A DNA stretch of 41,513 nt from a virus. Location: the IMG/VR virus record IMGVR_UViG_3300045120_000458, positions 1 to 41,513 of that record. One strand, given 5' to 3'. Below the pieces are notes generated by a model that worked only from the letters and a program-made list of their open reading frames with translations, ran no database searches and was not told the DNA's origin. The stretch's first letter is position 1, and every line of letters begins with the position of its first letter. Of the stretch, positions 7,398 to 15,743 are shown piece after piece. A program made the translations under genes and the position numbers.

Positions 7398-8800
7398 AGA
7401 TCATTACCGGCTTCAAGCCGCAGCCGGGCCCGCAGCACCATTTCCTGACCTGCCCGGCCGATATCGTGGTGTACGGCGGTGCTCGCGGAGGTGGCAAATC
7501 GTTCGCGAGCCTCGGCGAGTTCTGGTGCCATGCCGAGGATTGGGGGCCGCACGCCAAGGGCCTGATGCTGCGGCGCAGCCGCGAGGATCTCAAGGACACC
7601 ATCGACGTCGCGCGGCAAATGTACGGCAGCGCTGCCGAATGGAAGGACAAGGAGAAGCAATTCCGTTTCCGCAACGGCGCGGTGTTTCACATGGCGTATC
7701 TCGAAAGCGATGCCGACGCCATGAACTACCAGGGCTGGAGCCTCACCCGGGTCTATGTCGAGGAGCTGACGCAATACGCTTCCTCCACCGGGATATTCAG
7801 GTTGTTCGCGACTTTACGCACAACCTCGGGCGCCCGGTGCCAATTTAGAGCCACCTGCAACCCCGGCGGCCCGGGACATCACTGGGTCAAGCAATGGATC
7901 ATCGACAACGGCGCCTACCAGCCCGTGAAAGACCACGAGACCGGCCTGATCCGGATCTTCATCCCGGCAAAAATCTCCGACAACCCGGCGTTGCTGAACC
8001 ATGATCCCGCCTACATCAACCGGCTGCGGGCTTCCGGCTCTGCCGCCCTCGTCAGAGCCTGGCTGGAGGGCGACTGGAACGTGATCGAGGGCGCCTTCTT
8101 TCCCGAGTTCGATCCCAACCGTCACGTCATTCCGCCGTTGCGGATGCCGCTGCACTGGACCCGCTTCCGCAGCATGGACTGGGGCAGCGCCACCCCCTTC
8201 TCGATCGGCTGGTGGGTTGTGATCCAGGACGATACCATCCACGACAAACGCCGCTTGCCCAAGAATTCGATCGTCAGATACCGCGAGTGGTACGGTGCCT
8301 CGGCCTCCAACGTCGGCCTGCGTTTACCGGCGGATGCCGTCGCCAAGGAAGTCGTCAGGCGAGAAACCGATGGCAAAGGATTTCGCGAACCGATCGCGTA
8401 TGGCATCATGGACCCTTCCGCTTTCCAGGTCGTGTCAGGTCCGAGCATTGGTGAAACATTTGCACGCAACGGCGTGTACTTCCGGCGTGCCGATAACGCG
8501 CGTGTCTCTACGCCGAAGCGGATGGGTGGTTGGGATCAGATCCGCTGGCGGCTCCGCGGCGACGAAGCCGGAGACCCCATGATGTTCTTCGTCGACCATT
8601 GCAAGGATCTTATCCGCACGCTGCCGATGATGCAGCACGATAGCAACCGCCCCGAGGACCTCGATACCGAGGGCGAGGACCATGCCGTCGATGATACTCG
8701 CTATGCGTGCATGTCCCGGCCGTTCGGCAACCGGGTCGAAGACGACGAGGACCGCAACCCCTTGCTGGTGCGGAACGCTTTTCGGCTGGATAGCTTGTGA
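7394..8800 (+). CDS. Terminase large subunit (TerL)
   Basis: The 468-residue DNA-packaging motor ATPase and nuclease. Walker A is GGARGGGKS (K35), Walker B is VYVEE (E123/E124), and the coupling motif is RATCNPGG (about 152-159). The RNase H-like nuclease has acidic residues in SMDWGS (D262), GIMDPSAF (D340) and AVDDTRY (D433/D434). Length and motif order are normal. It is coupled to terS by ATGA. The assignment is very secure. Confidence 0.97.
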   Translation: MKIITGFKPQPGPQHHFLTCPADIVVYGGARGGGKSFASLGEFWCHAEDWGPHAKGLMLRRSREDLKDTIDVARQMYGSAAEWKDKEKQFRFRNGAVFHMAYLESDADAMNYQGWSLTRVYVEELTQYASSTGIFRLFATLRTTSGARCQFRATCNPGGPGHHWVKQWIIDNGAYQPVKDHETGLIRIFIPAKISDNPALLNHDPAYINRLRASGSAALVRAWLEGDWNVIEGAFFPEFDPNRHVIPPLRMPLHWTRFRSMDWGSATPFSIGWWVVIQDDTIHDKRRLPKNSIVRYREWYGASASNVGLRLPADAVAKEVVRRETDGKGFREPIAYGIMDPSAFQVVSGPSIGETFARNGVYFRRADNARVSTPKRMGGWDQIRWRLRGDEAGDPMMFFVDHCKDLIRTLPMMQHDSNRPEDLDTEGEDHAVDDTRYACMSRPFGNRVEDDEDRNPLLVRNAFRLDSL

Positions 8801-8842
8801 GTTTGGGCTTATACCGCCCCCAAGATCTAGCGGGGCCTGCCG

Positions 8843-11332
8843 ATGGCGTCGACCACCTATGGGGCCGCAGACGAGCGCCCGCCGGGCGCCGACCTCCGCT
8901 CGCCCGAGGCCGACCGCCCGGACGTGCCGCAACCCGATGTCACCTCGACCGACGACGTTGATCTCGGCTGGTGGGAACGCGCCTTGAGTGATGCCGAGCG
9001 GGCCGAAAAGGACTGGCGCACCCGGGGCCGCGACATCGTCCAGATCTACCGCGGCGACATTCCCATCACCCGCCCCCGTGCGGGCAAGTACAACGCCGCC
9101 ACCGTCTACGGCTCCAGGCAGGACTTAGCCTCGGCCTTCAACATCCTCTATGCCAACACCGAGGTGATGCTGCCCGCGGCCTATTCGAAGCCGCCGGATC
9201 CGGTCGTCAGAAGCCGCTTCATCAAGAAGACCGCCGACCCGATCCAGCCCGTGCCGCCTCCCCCTCCCGGAATGCCGCCTGGCATGCCCCCCGGTATGCC
9301 GCCGCCCGGCGGTATGCCGCCTGGCGGGCCTCCGGGCCCGCTGGGTGCGCTTCCGCCGGGAATGGGTCCTCCAGGCCCGCCCGGCCCGCAAGCCCCTCCT
9401 GGGCCTCCGCAAGGCCTTCCAGGCCCAGGTCCGGCGCCCGCGCCTCCGTCTCCTGCACCCCCGCCGCCTCCGGCGGTGAGCGGATCGCCTTCCCCGCTGC
9501 CGGGGGATGCGGGAGCCCAAGGCGGAGGGATCGGGGGTCCGCCGCCGCAGCTAACGCCCCAGCCCCCCGGCGGCGGGCCTCCACCTCCCGCGCCCCCACC
9601 CCCCGGCCTTGGCCCCGCGCTTCCGGCCCCGACGCCATCAGGGCTGCCGGAACAGAACGACATCGAGACCGCCGCGGCGGTGATGGAGAAGGCCTTAGAA
9701 ATTGTCGTCTCCGATGAGGCCTCTCACGAGGCGGTGAAATCCGCGGTGCGGGATATGCTGCTTCCAGGCAGAGGCGTCTGCCGGGTGCGCTGGAAGCCGG
9801 TCATCAAGCCGGTCCCGGTCGACGACCCCGTGATGGGCGGCCAATTGGCGCATCCGGTGACCGGCGAGCCGCAGACCCGGGAGACCAAGATCTGGGAGAC
9901 CGTCGATGACGAGTACGTGTTCTGGGAAGACCTGTTGATGGATCCGGTGCGGCAGCATTCGGATGTCAGCTGGATCGCGTTCCGGCATCTGTTCGATCAA
10001 CAGTCTTTGTTGCAGGAGTTCGACGACAGCCCGCAACTGAAAGCGCTGCAGGCCCAAAATAAAATCTCTGACCTCTTCAAGTGGACCGAGGAGACCGCCG
10101 CCAAATCCCCGATCGGCGGCGGAGCATCACCCAAGACGGCGGGCCGTCTCGATGCCGTGATCAGGAAAGCCATGGTCTGGGAGGTCTGGAATAGATCCAC
10201 CAAAGAAATTATCTGGTTGATCAGGGAGAGCGGCGGCATCGCCCTGCGGGTGGATCCGGACGCCCTTGGGTTGCAGGGCTTCTATCCCATTCCCAAGCCG
10301 ATCTACGCCGTCGTCACCACCGACAGCATGATCCCGAAGGCGTTCTACGATCTCTACGCTGCCTTGGCCGCGGATCTCGACGACACCTCGCGGCGCATCT
10401 CCGATCTCACCAACAAGATCAAAGTCCGCGGCGGCTACAACGCCGCTAACAAGGACATCGCCAGCCTGTTGACCGCCGACGACGGCAAGCTGCTGCCGGT
10501 CGATGGCGTCGACCTGATGTCGGGTGGATTGCAGAACCATATCTGGCTCGTCCCCATTCTCGAATGGGTCAACGCCTTAAAAGAACTCTACGCCAGCCGC
10601 GATCAGCAGAAGCAGGCGATCTACGAAATCATCGGCTTGTCGGATATCGTTAGAGGCGCTTCCAACCCCTATGAAACCGCCACCGCCCAGCGCATCAAGG
10701 GCACCATGGGCACCGGCCGGATGCAGGGCGTCAAGACCGCGGTGGCCAATTTCGTCCGCGACATGATGCGGATGAAAGGCGACATCATTGCCAAGAATTT
10801 TGACGCCGAAACCCTCACTAAAATGACCGGCGAGAACGTCACGCCGCAGGTGATGTCGATACTTCGTAGTGACTTCACACGGGTCTGCGCCATCGATATC
10901 GAAACCGATAGCACGGTCGAGATCGACGAGACCACCGAGAAGGAAAGCAACGCCCAGACCATGCAGGTGATCGGCGCGGTGATGACCGCGGCGCAAGGCA
11001 TGCTGCAGACCGGCCTGCTGCCGCCGCCGATGATCATTCAACTCACGTTAGAAATGGTCAAGATGATGCTGCATCCGGTGCGCCATTCCCGTGGCGTGAT
11101 TGACCTCATCAACGGCTATCAGGAGTTGCTCACCAACTTCATGAAAGCCGACCCGATGGGCGTCAGCATGCGCCCGCCCGCCCCGCCGCCCGGTGCCCCG
11201 CCATCGCCACCCCTGCCGCCAAGAGGCGCCAATGGCCAACACCCGCCGCAACCCGGCCAGGGCCTTCCACCAGGGGGTCCGCCGCGTCCAGGCCCCCCGC
11301 CGCAGCCCGTCACCCGGCCGTCCAGCCCGTAA
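8843..11332 (+). CDS. Portal protein with a large Pro/Gly-rich insertion
   Basis: An 829-residue portal of the podovirus type (P22 gp1-like). The core blocks include WWERALSDAERAEKDWRTRGRD-type N-terminal helices, AFNILYANTEVMLPAAYS, the DEYVFWEDLLMDPVRQ region, DDTSRRISDLTNKIKVRGGYN and IIGLSDIVRGASNPYETATAQRIKG. Residues about 133-271 are instead almost entirely Pro and Gly, with repeats such as PPGMPPGMPPGMPP, and the C-terminal 50 residues are also Pro-rich. Core sequence resumes at DIETAAAVMEKALEIVV. The insertion keeps frame and interrupts the point where related portals run on directly. Forms the dodecameric DNA channel at the capsid vertex. Confidence 0.93.
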   Translation: MASTTYGAADERPPGADLRSPEADRPDVPQPDVTSTDDVDLGWWERALSDAERAEKDWRTRGRDIVQIYRGDIPITRPRAGKYNAATVYGSRQDLASAFNILYANTEVMLPAAYSKPPDPVVRSRFIKKTADPIQPVPPPPPGMPPGMPPGMPPPGGMPPGGPPGPLGALPPGMGPPGPPGPQAPPGPPQGLPGPGPAPAPPSPAPPPPPAVSGSPSPLPGDAGAQGGGIGGPPPQLTPQPPGGGPPPPAPPPPGLGPALPAPTPSGLPEQNDIETAAAVMEKALEIVVSDEASHEAVKSAVRDMLLPGRGVCRVRWKPVIKPVPVDDPVMGGQLAHPVTGEPQTRETKIWETVDDEYVFWEDLLMDPVRQHSDVSWIAFRHLFDQQSLLQEFDDSPQLKALQAQNKISDLFKWTEETAAKSPIGGGASPKTAGRLDAVIRKAMVWEVWNRSTKEIIWLIRESGGIALRVDPDALGLQGFYPIPKPIYAVVTTDSMIPKAFYDLYAALAADLDDTSRRISDLTNKIKVRGGYNAANKDIASLLTADDGKLLPVDGVDLMSGGLQNHIWLVPILEWVNALKELYASRDQQKQAIYEIIGLSDIVRGASNPYETATAQRIKGTMGTGRMQGVKTAVANFVRDMMRMKGDIIAKNFDAETLTKMTGENVTPQVMSILRSDFTRVCAIDIETDSTVEIDETTEKESNAQTMQVIGAVMTAAQGMLQTGLLPPPMIIQLTLEMVKMMLHPVRHSRGVIDLINGYQELLTNFMKADPMGVSMRPPAPPPGAPPSPPLPPRGANGQHPPQPGQGLPPGGPPRPGPPPQPVTRPSSP

Positions 11333-11353
11333 CAAACCGAAAGGGAAGCCCCG

Positions 11354-11845
11354 ATGACCGACCCCCGAACCCCGCCCCACACGCCCCCGGCCTCACCCCC
11401 GCGTCCCGCCACGCCGCAGCGATCCCATGACAACCCGAACCAGGATCCCGATCACCCGGCCAACAGGACCCTCTCCCCCGAGCGGCCCCCCGTTCAGCGC
11501 TCCGCGGCCGAGAGCTTCAACATCCCGCCGGAAGACCTGATGACGGCGCAGGAGAGCGATCAGGCTGGTGCTGTCCCGGGTGTCGGACCGGCCTCGCCTG
11601 CCGAACTCTCGCCAGGCCCGGCTGTGACCATCGAGGAGCTGGGCATCGGTCCCCGGACCCCTTACCCGGATGGTGATCCGCCGCCGCCGGTCGAGACCGT
11701 CACCCAGGGCCAAGGCATCAAGGGCGTCACCGACAAATCCGTCCTCAAGCCCGGCGATCCCAACGTTCGCACGGGCGTCGCCGCCAACCGGCCTGCGCCC
11801 CCGCCGCCTCCGCCGCCGCCGCCCAGCAGACCTCCGGTCCGATAA
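11354..11845 (+). CDS. Proline-rich disordered protein (163 aa)
   Basis: No known family. The 163-residue protein has almost no hydrophobic core. It is rich in Pro, begins MTDPRTPPHTPPASPPRP and ends with ten consecutive Pro residues before SRPPVR. A less biased central segment (SFNIPPEDLMTAQESDQ, TIEELGIGPRTPYP) may carry a short interaction motif. GGGAAG precedes the ATG. It lies between portal and collagen-like genes and shares their composition. It is likely a virion or assembly component, but this is context only. Confidence 0.7.
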   Translation: MTDPRTPPHTPPASPPRPATPQRSHDNPNQDPDHPANRTLSPERPPVQRSAAESFNIPPEDLMTAQESDQAGAVPGVGPASPAELSPGPAVTIEELGIGPRTPYPDGDPPPPVETVTQGQGIKGVTDKSVLKPGDPNVRTGVAANRPAPPPPPPPPPSRPPVR

Positions 11846-11877
11846 TGTTAAACCCGAACCCCACAGGAGCTTGCGAC

Positions 11878-12393
11878 ATGCAACCATTTCTGGCGATGAT
11901 TACCCCGATCGGCAACATCGGCGGCCCCGGCGGTCCCGGCAGCCCCGGAGGTCCCGGAGGTCCCGGAGGTCCCGGCGGCCAGCCCCCGGTCTATCCGGCG
12001 CACCCGATCGCCGGAGGCCCGTGGCCGAGCCACCCGATCGCCGGTCCGCAGCCGCCGCAGCCGGGTGGCGGCCAGCCGCCGCAGCCGACCCACCCGATCT
12101 ATTTCCCGCCGGAAGGTTCGCAGCCGCCGCTCGGGATCTGGGGCGGACCGCCGCTGTATCCGGACATCGGCGGCCCGGCGCCGCAGCCGAAACCGGAGCA
12201 TCCGATCGTGCTGCCGCCGGATCTGCCGCCGGATATTCCGCCCCCGGAGGGCGGCGGTTCGCCGAGTCCGATCGAGTGGAAGACGGGCTGGACCCAGGAG
12301 ACCGGCTGGATCATCGTCGGCATCGTCACGCCGCCCGATACCCACCCGACGCCGTCGGTGGCACCTGCCGCACCCGCTGGGCGACGCCGATGA
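11878..12393 (+). CDS. Collagen-like Gly-Pro-Gly protein
   Basis: A 171-residue protein from ATG 11878, which has AGGAG 8 bases upstream; an earlier in-frame ATG at 11845 lacks one. After MQPFLAMITPIGNI comes a run of GPG/SPG triplets (about residues 15-34), then Pro-rich segments with repeated HPIAG/HPIY/HPIV motifs. The C-terminal part contains WKTGWTQETGWIIVGIV before a Pro-rich end. The triplets resemble collagen-like phage proteins that form fibres or capsid decorations. It overlaps the next gene by ATGA. Confidence 0.75.
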   Translation: MQPFLAMITPIGNIGGPGGPGSPGGPGGPGGPGGQPPVYPAHPIAGGPWPSHPIAGPQPPQPGGGQPPQPTHPIYFPPEGSQPPLGIWGGPPLYPDIGGPAPQPKPEHPIVLPPDLPPDIPPPEGGGSPSPIEWKTGWTQETGWIIVGIVTPPDTHPTPSVAPAAPAGRRR

Positions 12394-12983
12394 CCATGGT
12401 GCGCTATCCGCTGCCGATCACGGTGGCGATGTTGGCGCCTGCTGACCCGAACATCGACCGGCCGCGCTATGGTACGCCAGGCGACTGGTCGATGGGCGTC
12501 ACCGGCAACGACGTCGACATCTCGGCCCGCAGCGAAGCGGTGGTGACGCGAACTGGCACGGTGACGCCCTACCCGATCCGCACCCAGACCGCCAAAGGGG
12601 CGGCGATGGTGCCGCCGCTTACGCCGGGCGTCGATATCGGCATCGACTATGGCGCCTATGCGGGCCAGACCGGCCGTACCGGCACCATCACGCCGAAAGC
12701 GCCCTACCCGGACGCCACCTCGCCGCCGGTCGTGACGCGGGTCAGTCCGAACACCGGTCTGGCGGCGGGCGGCACCGCCGTCACCATCTCGGGGTGGAAC
12801 CTGACCGGTGCCACCGCGGTGACGTTCGGCGGCACCGCAGCAACCGCCGTCACGGTCGTCAATGCGACGACGGTCACGGCGACCGCTCCGGCGCATGCCA
12901 CCGGCACCGTCGACGTGCAGGTGACGACGCCGAGAGGCGTCAGCCCGGCCGCGGGTGCGGCGGATAATTTCATCTACACGTGA
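12390..12983 (+). CDS. IPT/TIG-domain protein, possible capsid decoration
   Basis: A 197-residue protein starting at ATG 12390 (MTMVRYPLPITVAM), coupled to the collagen-like gene by ATGA. The C-terminal half (about 112-197) is an IPT/TIG immunoglobulin-like domain: VTRVSPNTGLAAGG, VTISGWNLTGATAVTFGG, VNATTVTATAPAHATGTVDV and a final NFIYT strand. Such domains commonly decorate phage capsids or fibres and bind surfaces weakly. The N-terminal part has repeated TPYP/KAPYP motifs and no recognised fold. Position between portal and scaffold suggests a virion protein. Confidence 0.8.
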   Translation: MTMVRYPLPITVAMLAPADPNIDRPRYGTPGDWSMGVTGNDVDISARSEAVVTRTGTVTPYPIRTQTAKGAAMVPPLTPGVDIGIDYGAYAGQTGRTGTITPKAPYPDATSPPVVTRVSPNTGLAAGGTAVTISGWNLTGATAVTFGGTAATAVTVVNATTVTATAPAHATGTVDVQVTTPRGVSPAAGAADNFIYT

Positions 12984-12989
12984 GGCATC

Positions 12990-13265
12990 ATGAGCGGCGG
13001 TTTCCGTCCCAACGAACAGATGCGTCTTCCCGGTCTGGGGGTCCCCGTCGATCCCTTGACCGGCGAATTGCTGCAGCCGGTGGTGCTGGCGCGGTTGGCC
13101 CGGCTCCGGGACGCCGAGGGCATCGTTCGCCAGATCCTGCACGAGCTTTCCGGCAGCACGATGGGCTCGCGGCCGGGTGACCGCCGCATGGCGATGGCGT
13201 TCACCAAGCTCGAAGAGGTTCTGATGTGGGCCACCGCAGCGATACTGGATCATTACCCGGATTAG
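12990..13265 (+). CDS. Small Acb2/Tad1-hairpin-like protein, candidate cyclic-nucleotide sponge
   Basis: A 91-residue helical protein. Its C-terminal half, GDRRMAMAFTKLEEVLMWATAAI, follows the pattern I know for the Acb2/Tad1 hairpin family (a basic residue, then ALAxTKLEEAxMWAxxAI). A first helix is RLARLRDAEGIVRQILHEL. Acb2 and Tad1 proteins bind CBASS or Thoeris cyclic nucleotide signals and blunt host defence. GAGG lies 5 bases before the ATG. Function is inference from a short motif; it could instead be a structural helper, given its place between TIG and scaffold genes. The likely nucleotide-contacting residues cannot be fixed without a structure. Confidence 0.62.
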   Translation: MSGGFRPNEQMRLPGLGVPVDPLTGELLQPVVLARLARLRDAEGIVRQILHELSGSTMGSRPGDRRMAMAFTKLEEVLMWATAAILDHYPD

Positions 13266-13271
13266 AGGGTC

Positions 13272-13574
13272 ATGCCGACTTACGTATTCTATGATGGACG
13301 ACTGATCGAAAAACGCTACCGCCCGGCCAGGCCGCAACACGCCGTTTCGGAGCTGCCTGCTCCGGCCGTGCAGTCGTTCGAGAGCTATCCGAGCCCGATC
13401 GACGACGCCGTGATTTCGTCCAGCCGCCAGCGCGAGCGCGATCTCCACCATTCCGATAGCTACGATCCCCGGGATACTCCCGCAGCTTTCAAGAAAGCCA
13501 GAGATGTCAGATACCAACAACGGTGCCGGTCCGTCCCAACCGAGCCTGAGAGAGATCGCCGAACAGGCTTATGA
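13272..13574 (+). CDS. Small head-region protein (100 aa)
   Basis: Starts MPTYVFYDGRLIEK, an opening common to small phage proteins placed before the scaffold or capsid gene, and is otherwise polar. The last 23 codons overlap the scaffold gene in another frame. GAGGGTC precedes the ATG. I know no biochemical function. The reading frame is supported by tight spacing (6 bases from the previous stop). Confidence 0.7.
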   Translation: MPTYVFYDGRLIEKRYRPARPQHAVSELPAPAVQSFESYPSPIDDAVISSSRQRERDLHHSDSYDPRDTPAAFKKARDVRYQQRCRSVPTEPERDRRTGL

Positions 13575-14700
13575 CGATCTGGAGCGCGGCGCGGAAGAGG
13601 TGGCTCCGGAGCTCTCCGAACCCTCGGAGCTCGCCGAGCCCCTTGCGTCGGACGACAGACCGCGCGATAAAAGCGGCCGTTGGGTTGCGAAATCGGCCCA
13701 GCCAGGCGAAGCAATCGCGCAACCCCCCGTTGCCGATCCAGCCCTGAAGCCAACCGTTTCCGAGACCCGTGCGACAGTCCCTGATCCAGCCGCCGCGCAA
13801 GCGCCGAGAAGCAATCAGGTCCCCGAGCACTGGAGCGCCGAAGACAAGGCGGTCTTCGCCAAACTTCCTGCAGAAGGACAGGCCTTCCTTCTCAGGCGGC
13901 ACGGCGAAATGGAAGCCGAGTTCACGCGCAAGTCTCAGGCGAGTGCGGGAGCAGTCCAGTTTACGCAGTCGCTCGCGCCAGTGTTTACCGATCGGCGGAT
14001 CCAGTCGTCGTTGCAGCAGGCGGGCCTCAACCCGACGCAAGCGGTCCAGGAATGGGCGGGCTTTCACGTCCGGGCCACCTCCCCGAACCTGCAGGACCGG
14101 TTCAACCTGCTGGTAGACCTGACCGAGCGGATGGGGCTGGACCCAGCGCGCATCTTCTCCGCCCTCAACAAATCGCCGTTGCCGGAAGGTCTGTCGGAAG
14201 CAGAACTGAAGGACCCGGCGGTCAAATTCTTCGCGGATCGTCTCGGTCAGACCACGGGTGAACTGAACGCGCTCAAGAATGAGATGCAACAGCGCTGGGC
14301 CCAGGAAAACCAGGCCCGCGCGCAAGCCGGGGAAGCCCATGCGAGGGCGAACATCGATCAGTTCGCGGACGAGAAAGCGGCCGACGGCACCCCGTTGCGG
14401 CCGCACTTCAACGCCGTGCTGCCGATCCTGCTCGACCTTTTCAAGGCCAATCCGCAGCGCAGCCTCGCCGAAGCCTACGACGCGGCGTGCTGGTCTCATC
14501 CTGAGGTCCGGAAGCAATTACTGGCAGCCGAACAGTATCGCCAGCAATCGCGGCAGGACGTCGAGAAAGCCAAGATCGCGCAGCGCGGCAACGCCCGGGG
14601 GCTTACCAGCCCTGCGGTCAAGCCGCCTGGCGTTAACGGGCCTTCGCGGGGATCGTTGCGGGACACCATTGAGCAGGCGGCCGAGCAGATCGGGTATTAA
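13504..14700 (+). CDS. Scaffolding / capsid assembly protein
   Basis: A 398-residue acidic, Ala/Glu/Gln-rich protein directly upstream of the major capsid gene. An unstructured N-terminus with RDKSGRWVAK is followed by EHWSAEDKAVFAKLP and GQAFLLRRHGEMEAEFTRK, then long helices. This is the standard layout of podovirus scaffold-type proteins. The start overlaps the previous gene by 71 bases; AAGAAAG lies before the ATG. Role inferred from position and composition. Confidence 0.82.
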   Translation: MSDTNNGAGPSQPSLREIAEQAYDDLERGAEEVAPELSEPSELAEPLASDDRPRDKSGRWVAKSAQPGEAIAQPPVADPALKPTVSETRATVPDPAAAQAPRSNQVPEHWSAEDKAVFAKLPAEGQAFLLRRHGEMEAEFTRKSQASAGAVQFTQSLAPVFTDRRIQSSLQQAGLNPTQAVQEWAGFHVRATSPNLQDRFNLLVDLTERMGLDPARIFSALNKSPLPEGLSEAELKDPAVKFFADRLGQTTGELNALKNEMQQRWAQENQARAQAGEAHARANIDQFADEKAADGTPLRPHFNAVLPILLDLFKANPQRSLAEAYDAACWSHPEVRKQLLAAEQYRQQSRQDVEKAKIAQRGNARGLTSPAVKPPGVNGPSRGSLRDTIEQAAEQIGY

Positions 14701-14717
14701 CCTTATAGGAGCGCCAT

Positions 14718-15671
14718 ATGGCCGACCCGACAGTCAGCATGCTCGTCGCCACCACCATCGAGAATTATCACAAGCAGTTTGCCGACAATGTTTCCAACAG
14801 TAACGCCGTCACCGCGCTGTTGCGGGAAGGCAACCGCGTTCGCGTCATCGAAGGCGGCCGTGCGATCGGCTGTCCGCTGATCTACGCCGAAGAAACCTTT
14901 CTTTGGTACGCCGGGACCGACATGCTGTCCCGCGCCACCAAGGATACGATTTCCGAGGCGACCTACTCCCCGGCCAACGCCGTCGCCTCGGTGACGCTGG
15001 CGGGTGCCGATCTGGCCAAGAACCGTTCCAAGGAGCGCATCCTCAATTTGCTGGAGGGCAAGCTCGAGAACGCCCAGGCCACCATGAAGAACAACATCAC
15101 CAAGGCGGTCTACGGCGACGGCACGGTGGCGAAATCCTTCGCGGGCCTCAAGGCGTTCGTCACGGTGGACGGCCTCGGCATCGTCGGCGGCATTGACGCC
15201 TCAACCTGGACATTCTGGAAGAACCAGTTTCAGAGCGTCGCCCGCGCCACCGGGCTGCAGTATCCGGCGTTGAAGGCGGGCATGGCTGCGCTCTGGATGA
15301 AGCTGATCCGCGGCGCCGAGAAACCTGACTTGATCGTCGCCGACGGTGAAATCTATTCCACCTATGAGAGCGGCTTGCAGGAGAACCAGCGTTACGCCGA
15401 CGCCAAGCTCGGGGCGCTCGGTTTCGAGACGCTGAAATACAAGACCGCGCCGCTGGTGTTCGATGGTGTCGCCACCGGCCTGACCGGCGCTTACTACCTC
15501 AACACCAAATACATGAAGTTCGAGATCTATTCGGGCCGGAATTTCGAAAGCCTCGATTTGCCCGATCAATCGCCGGATATGGATGCCGTGACCCGTCATC
15601 TCGCCTTCATGGGCGCGCTGACGCTGTCCAACCGTGCGATGCAGGGCAGGCTCACCGCAACCGGAACTTGA
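14718..15671 (+). CDS. Major capsid protein
   Basis: A 317-residue protein with a strong AGGAG site 8 bases before its ATG. The sequence is typical of short HK97-fold capsid proteins lacking a delta domain: an N-terminal helix (MLVATTIENYHKQFADNVS), IEGGRAIGCPLIYAEE, AKNRSKERILNLLEGKLENA, and a C-terminal IYSGRNFESLDLP. No protease gene is seen. A stem-loop terminator directly follows, in keeping with a highly expressed product. Position after scaffold supports the call. Confidence 0.9.
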   Translation: MADPTVSMLVATTIENYHKQFADNVSNSNAVTALLREGNRVRVIEGGRAIGCPLIYAEETFLWYAGTDMLSRATKDTISEATYSPANAVASVTLAGADLAKNRSKERILNLLEGKLENAQATMKNNITKAVYGDGTVAKSFAGLKAFVTVDGLGIVGGIDASTWTFWKNQFQSVARATGLQYPALKAGMAALWMKLIRGAEKPDLIVADGEIYSTYESGLQENQRYADAKLGALGFETLKYKTAPLVFDGVATGLTGAYYLNTKYMKFEIYSGRNFESLDLPDQSPDMDAVTRHLAFMGALTLSNRAMQGRLTATGT

Positions 15672-15680
15672 GCCCGGTAT

Positions 15681-15718
15681 AACGGCGGCCGGTTTGCGGG
15701 GAGCACGGCCGCCGTTTT
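15681..15718 (+). terminator. Intrinsic terminator after the capsid gene
   Basis: Perfect 11-bp stem AACGGCGGCCG/CGGCCGCCGTT with a 14-base loop, followed by TTTT. It begins 9 bases after the capsid stop. It would reduce transcription into the downstream adaptor and tail genes, giving more capsid than tail message. Confidence 0.82.
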
Positions 15719-15743
15719 CCCGTAGCTCCCTAATGGAGTCAAG

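Noticed and set aside
11670-12389. Longer upstream extension of the TIG protein
   Set aside because: The open frame reaches back to 11670, but the first 240 codons run through two real genes and are Arg-rich. ATG 12390 with ATGA coupling is the sensible start.
12099-13520. 473-codon minus-strand open frame
   Set aside because: Covers the TIG, Acb2-like and collagen-like genes on the other strand. Low-complexity Arg-rich product, no ribosome site.
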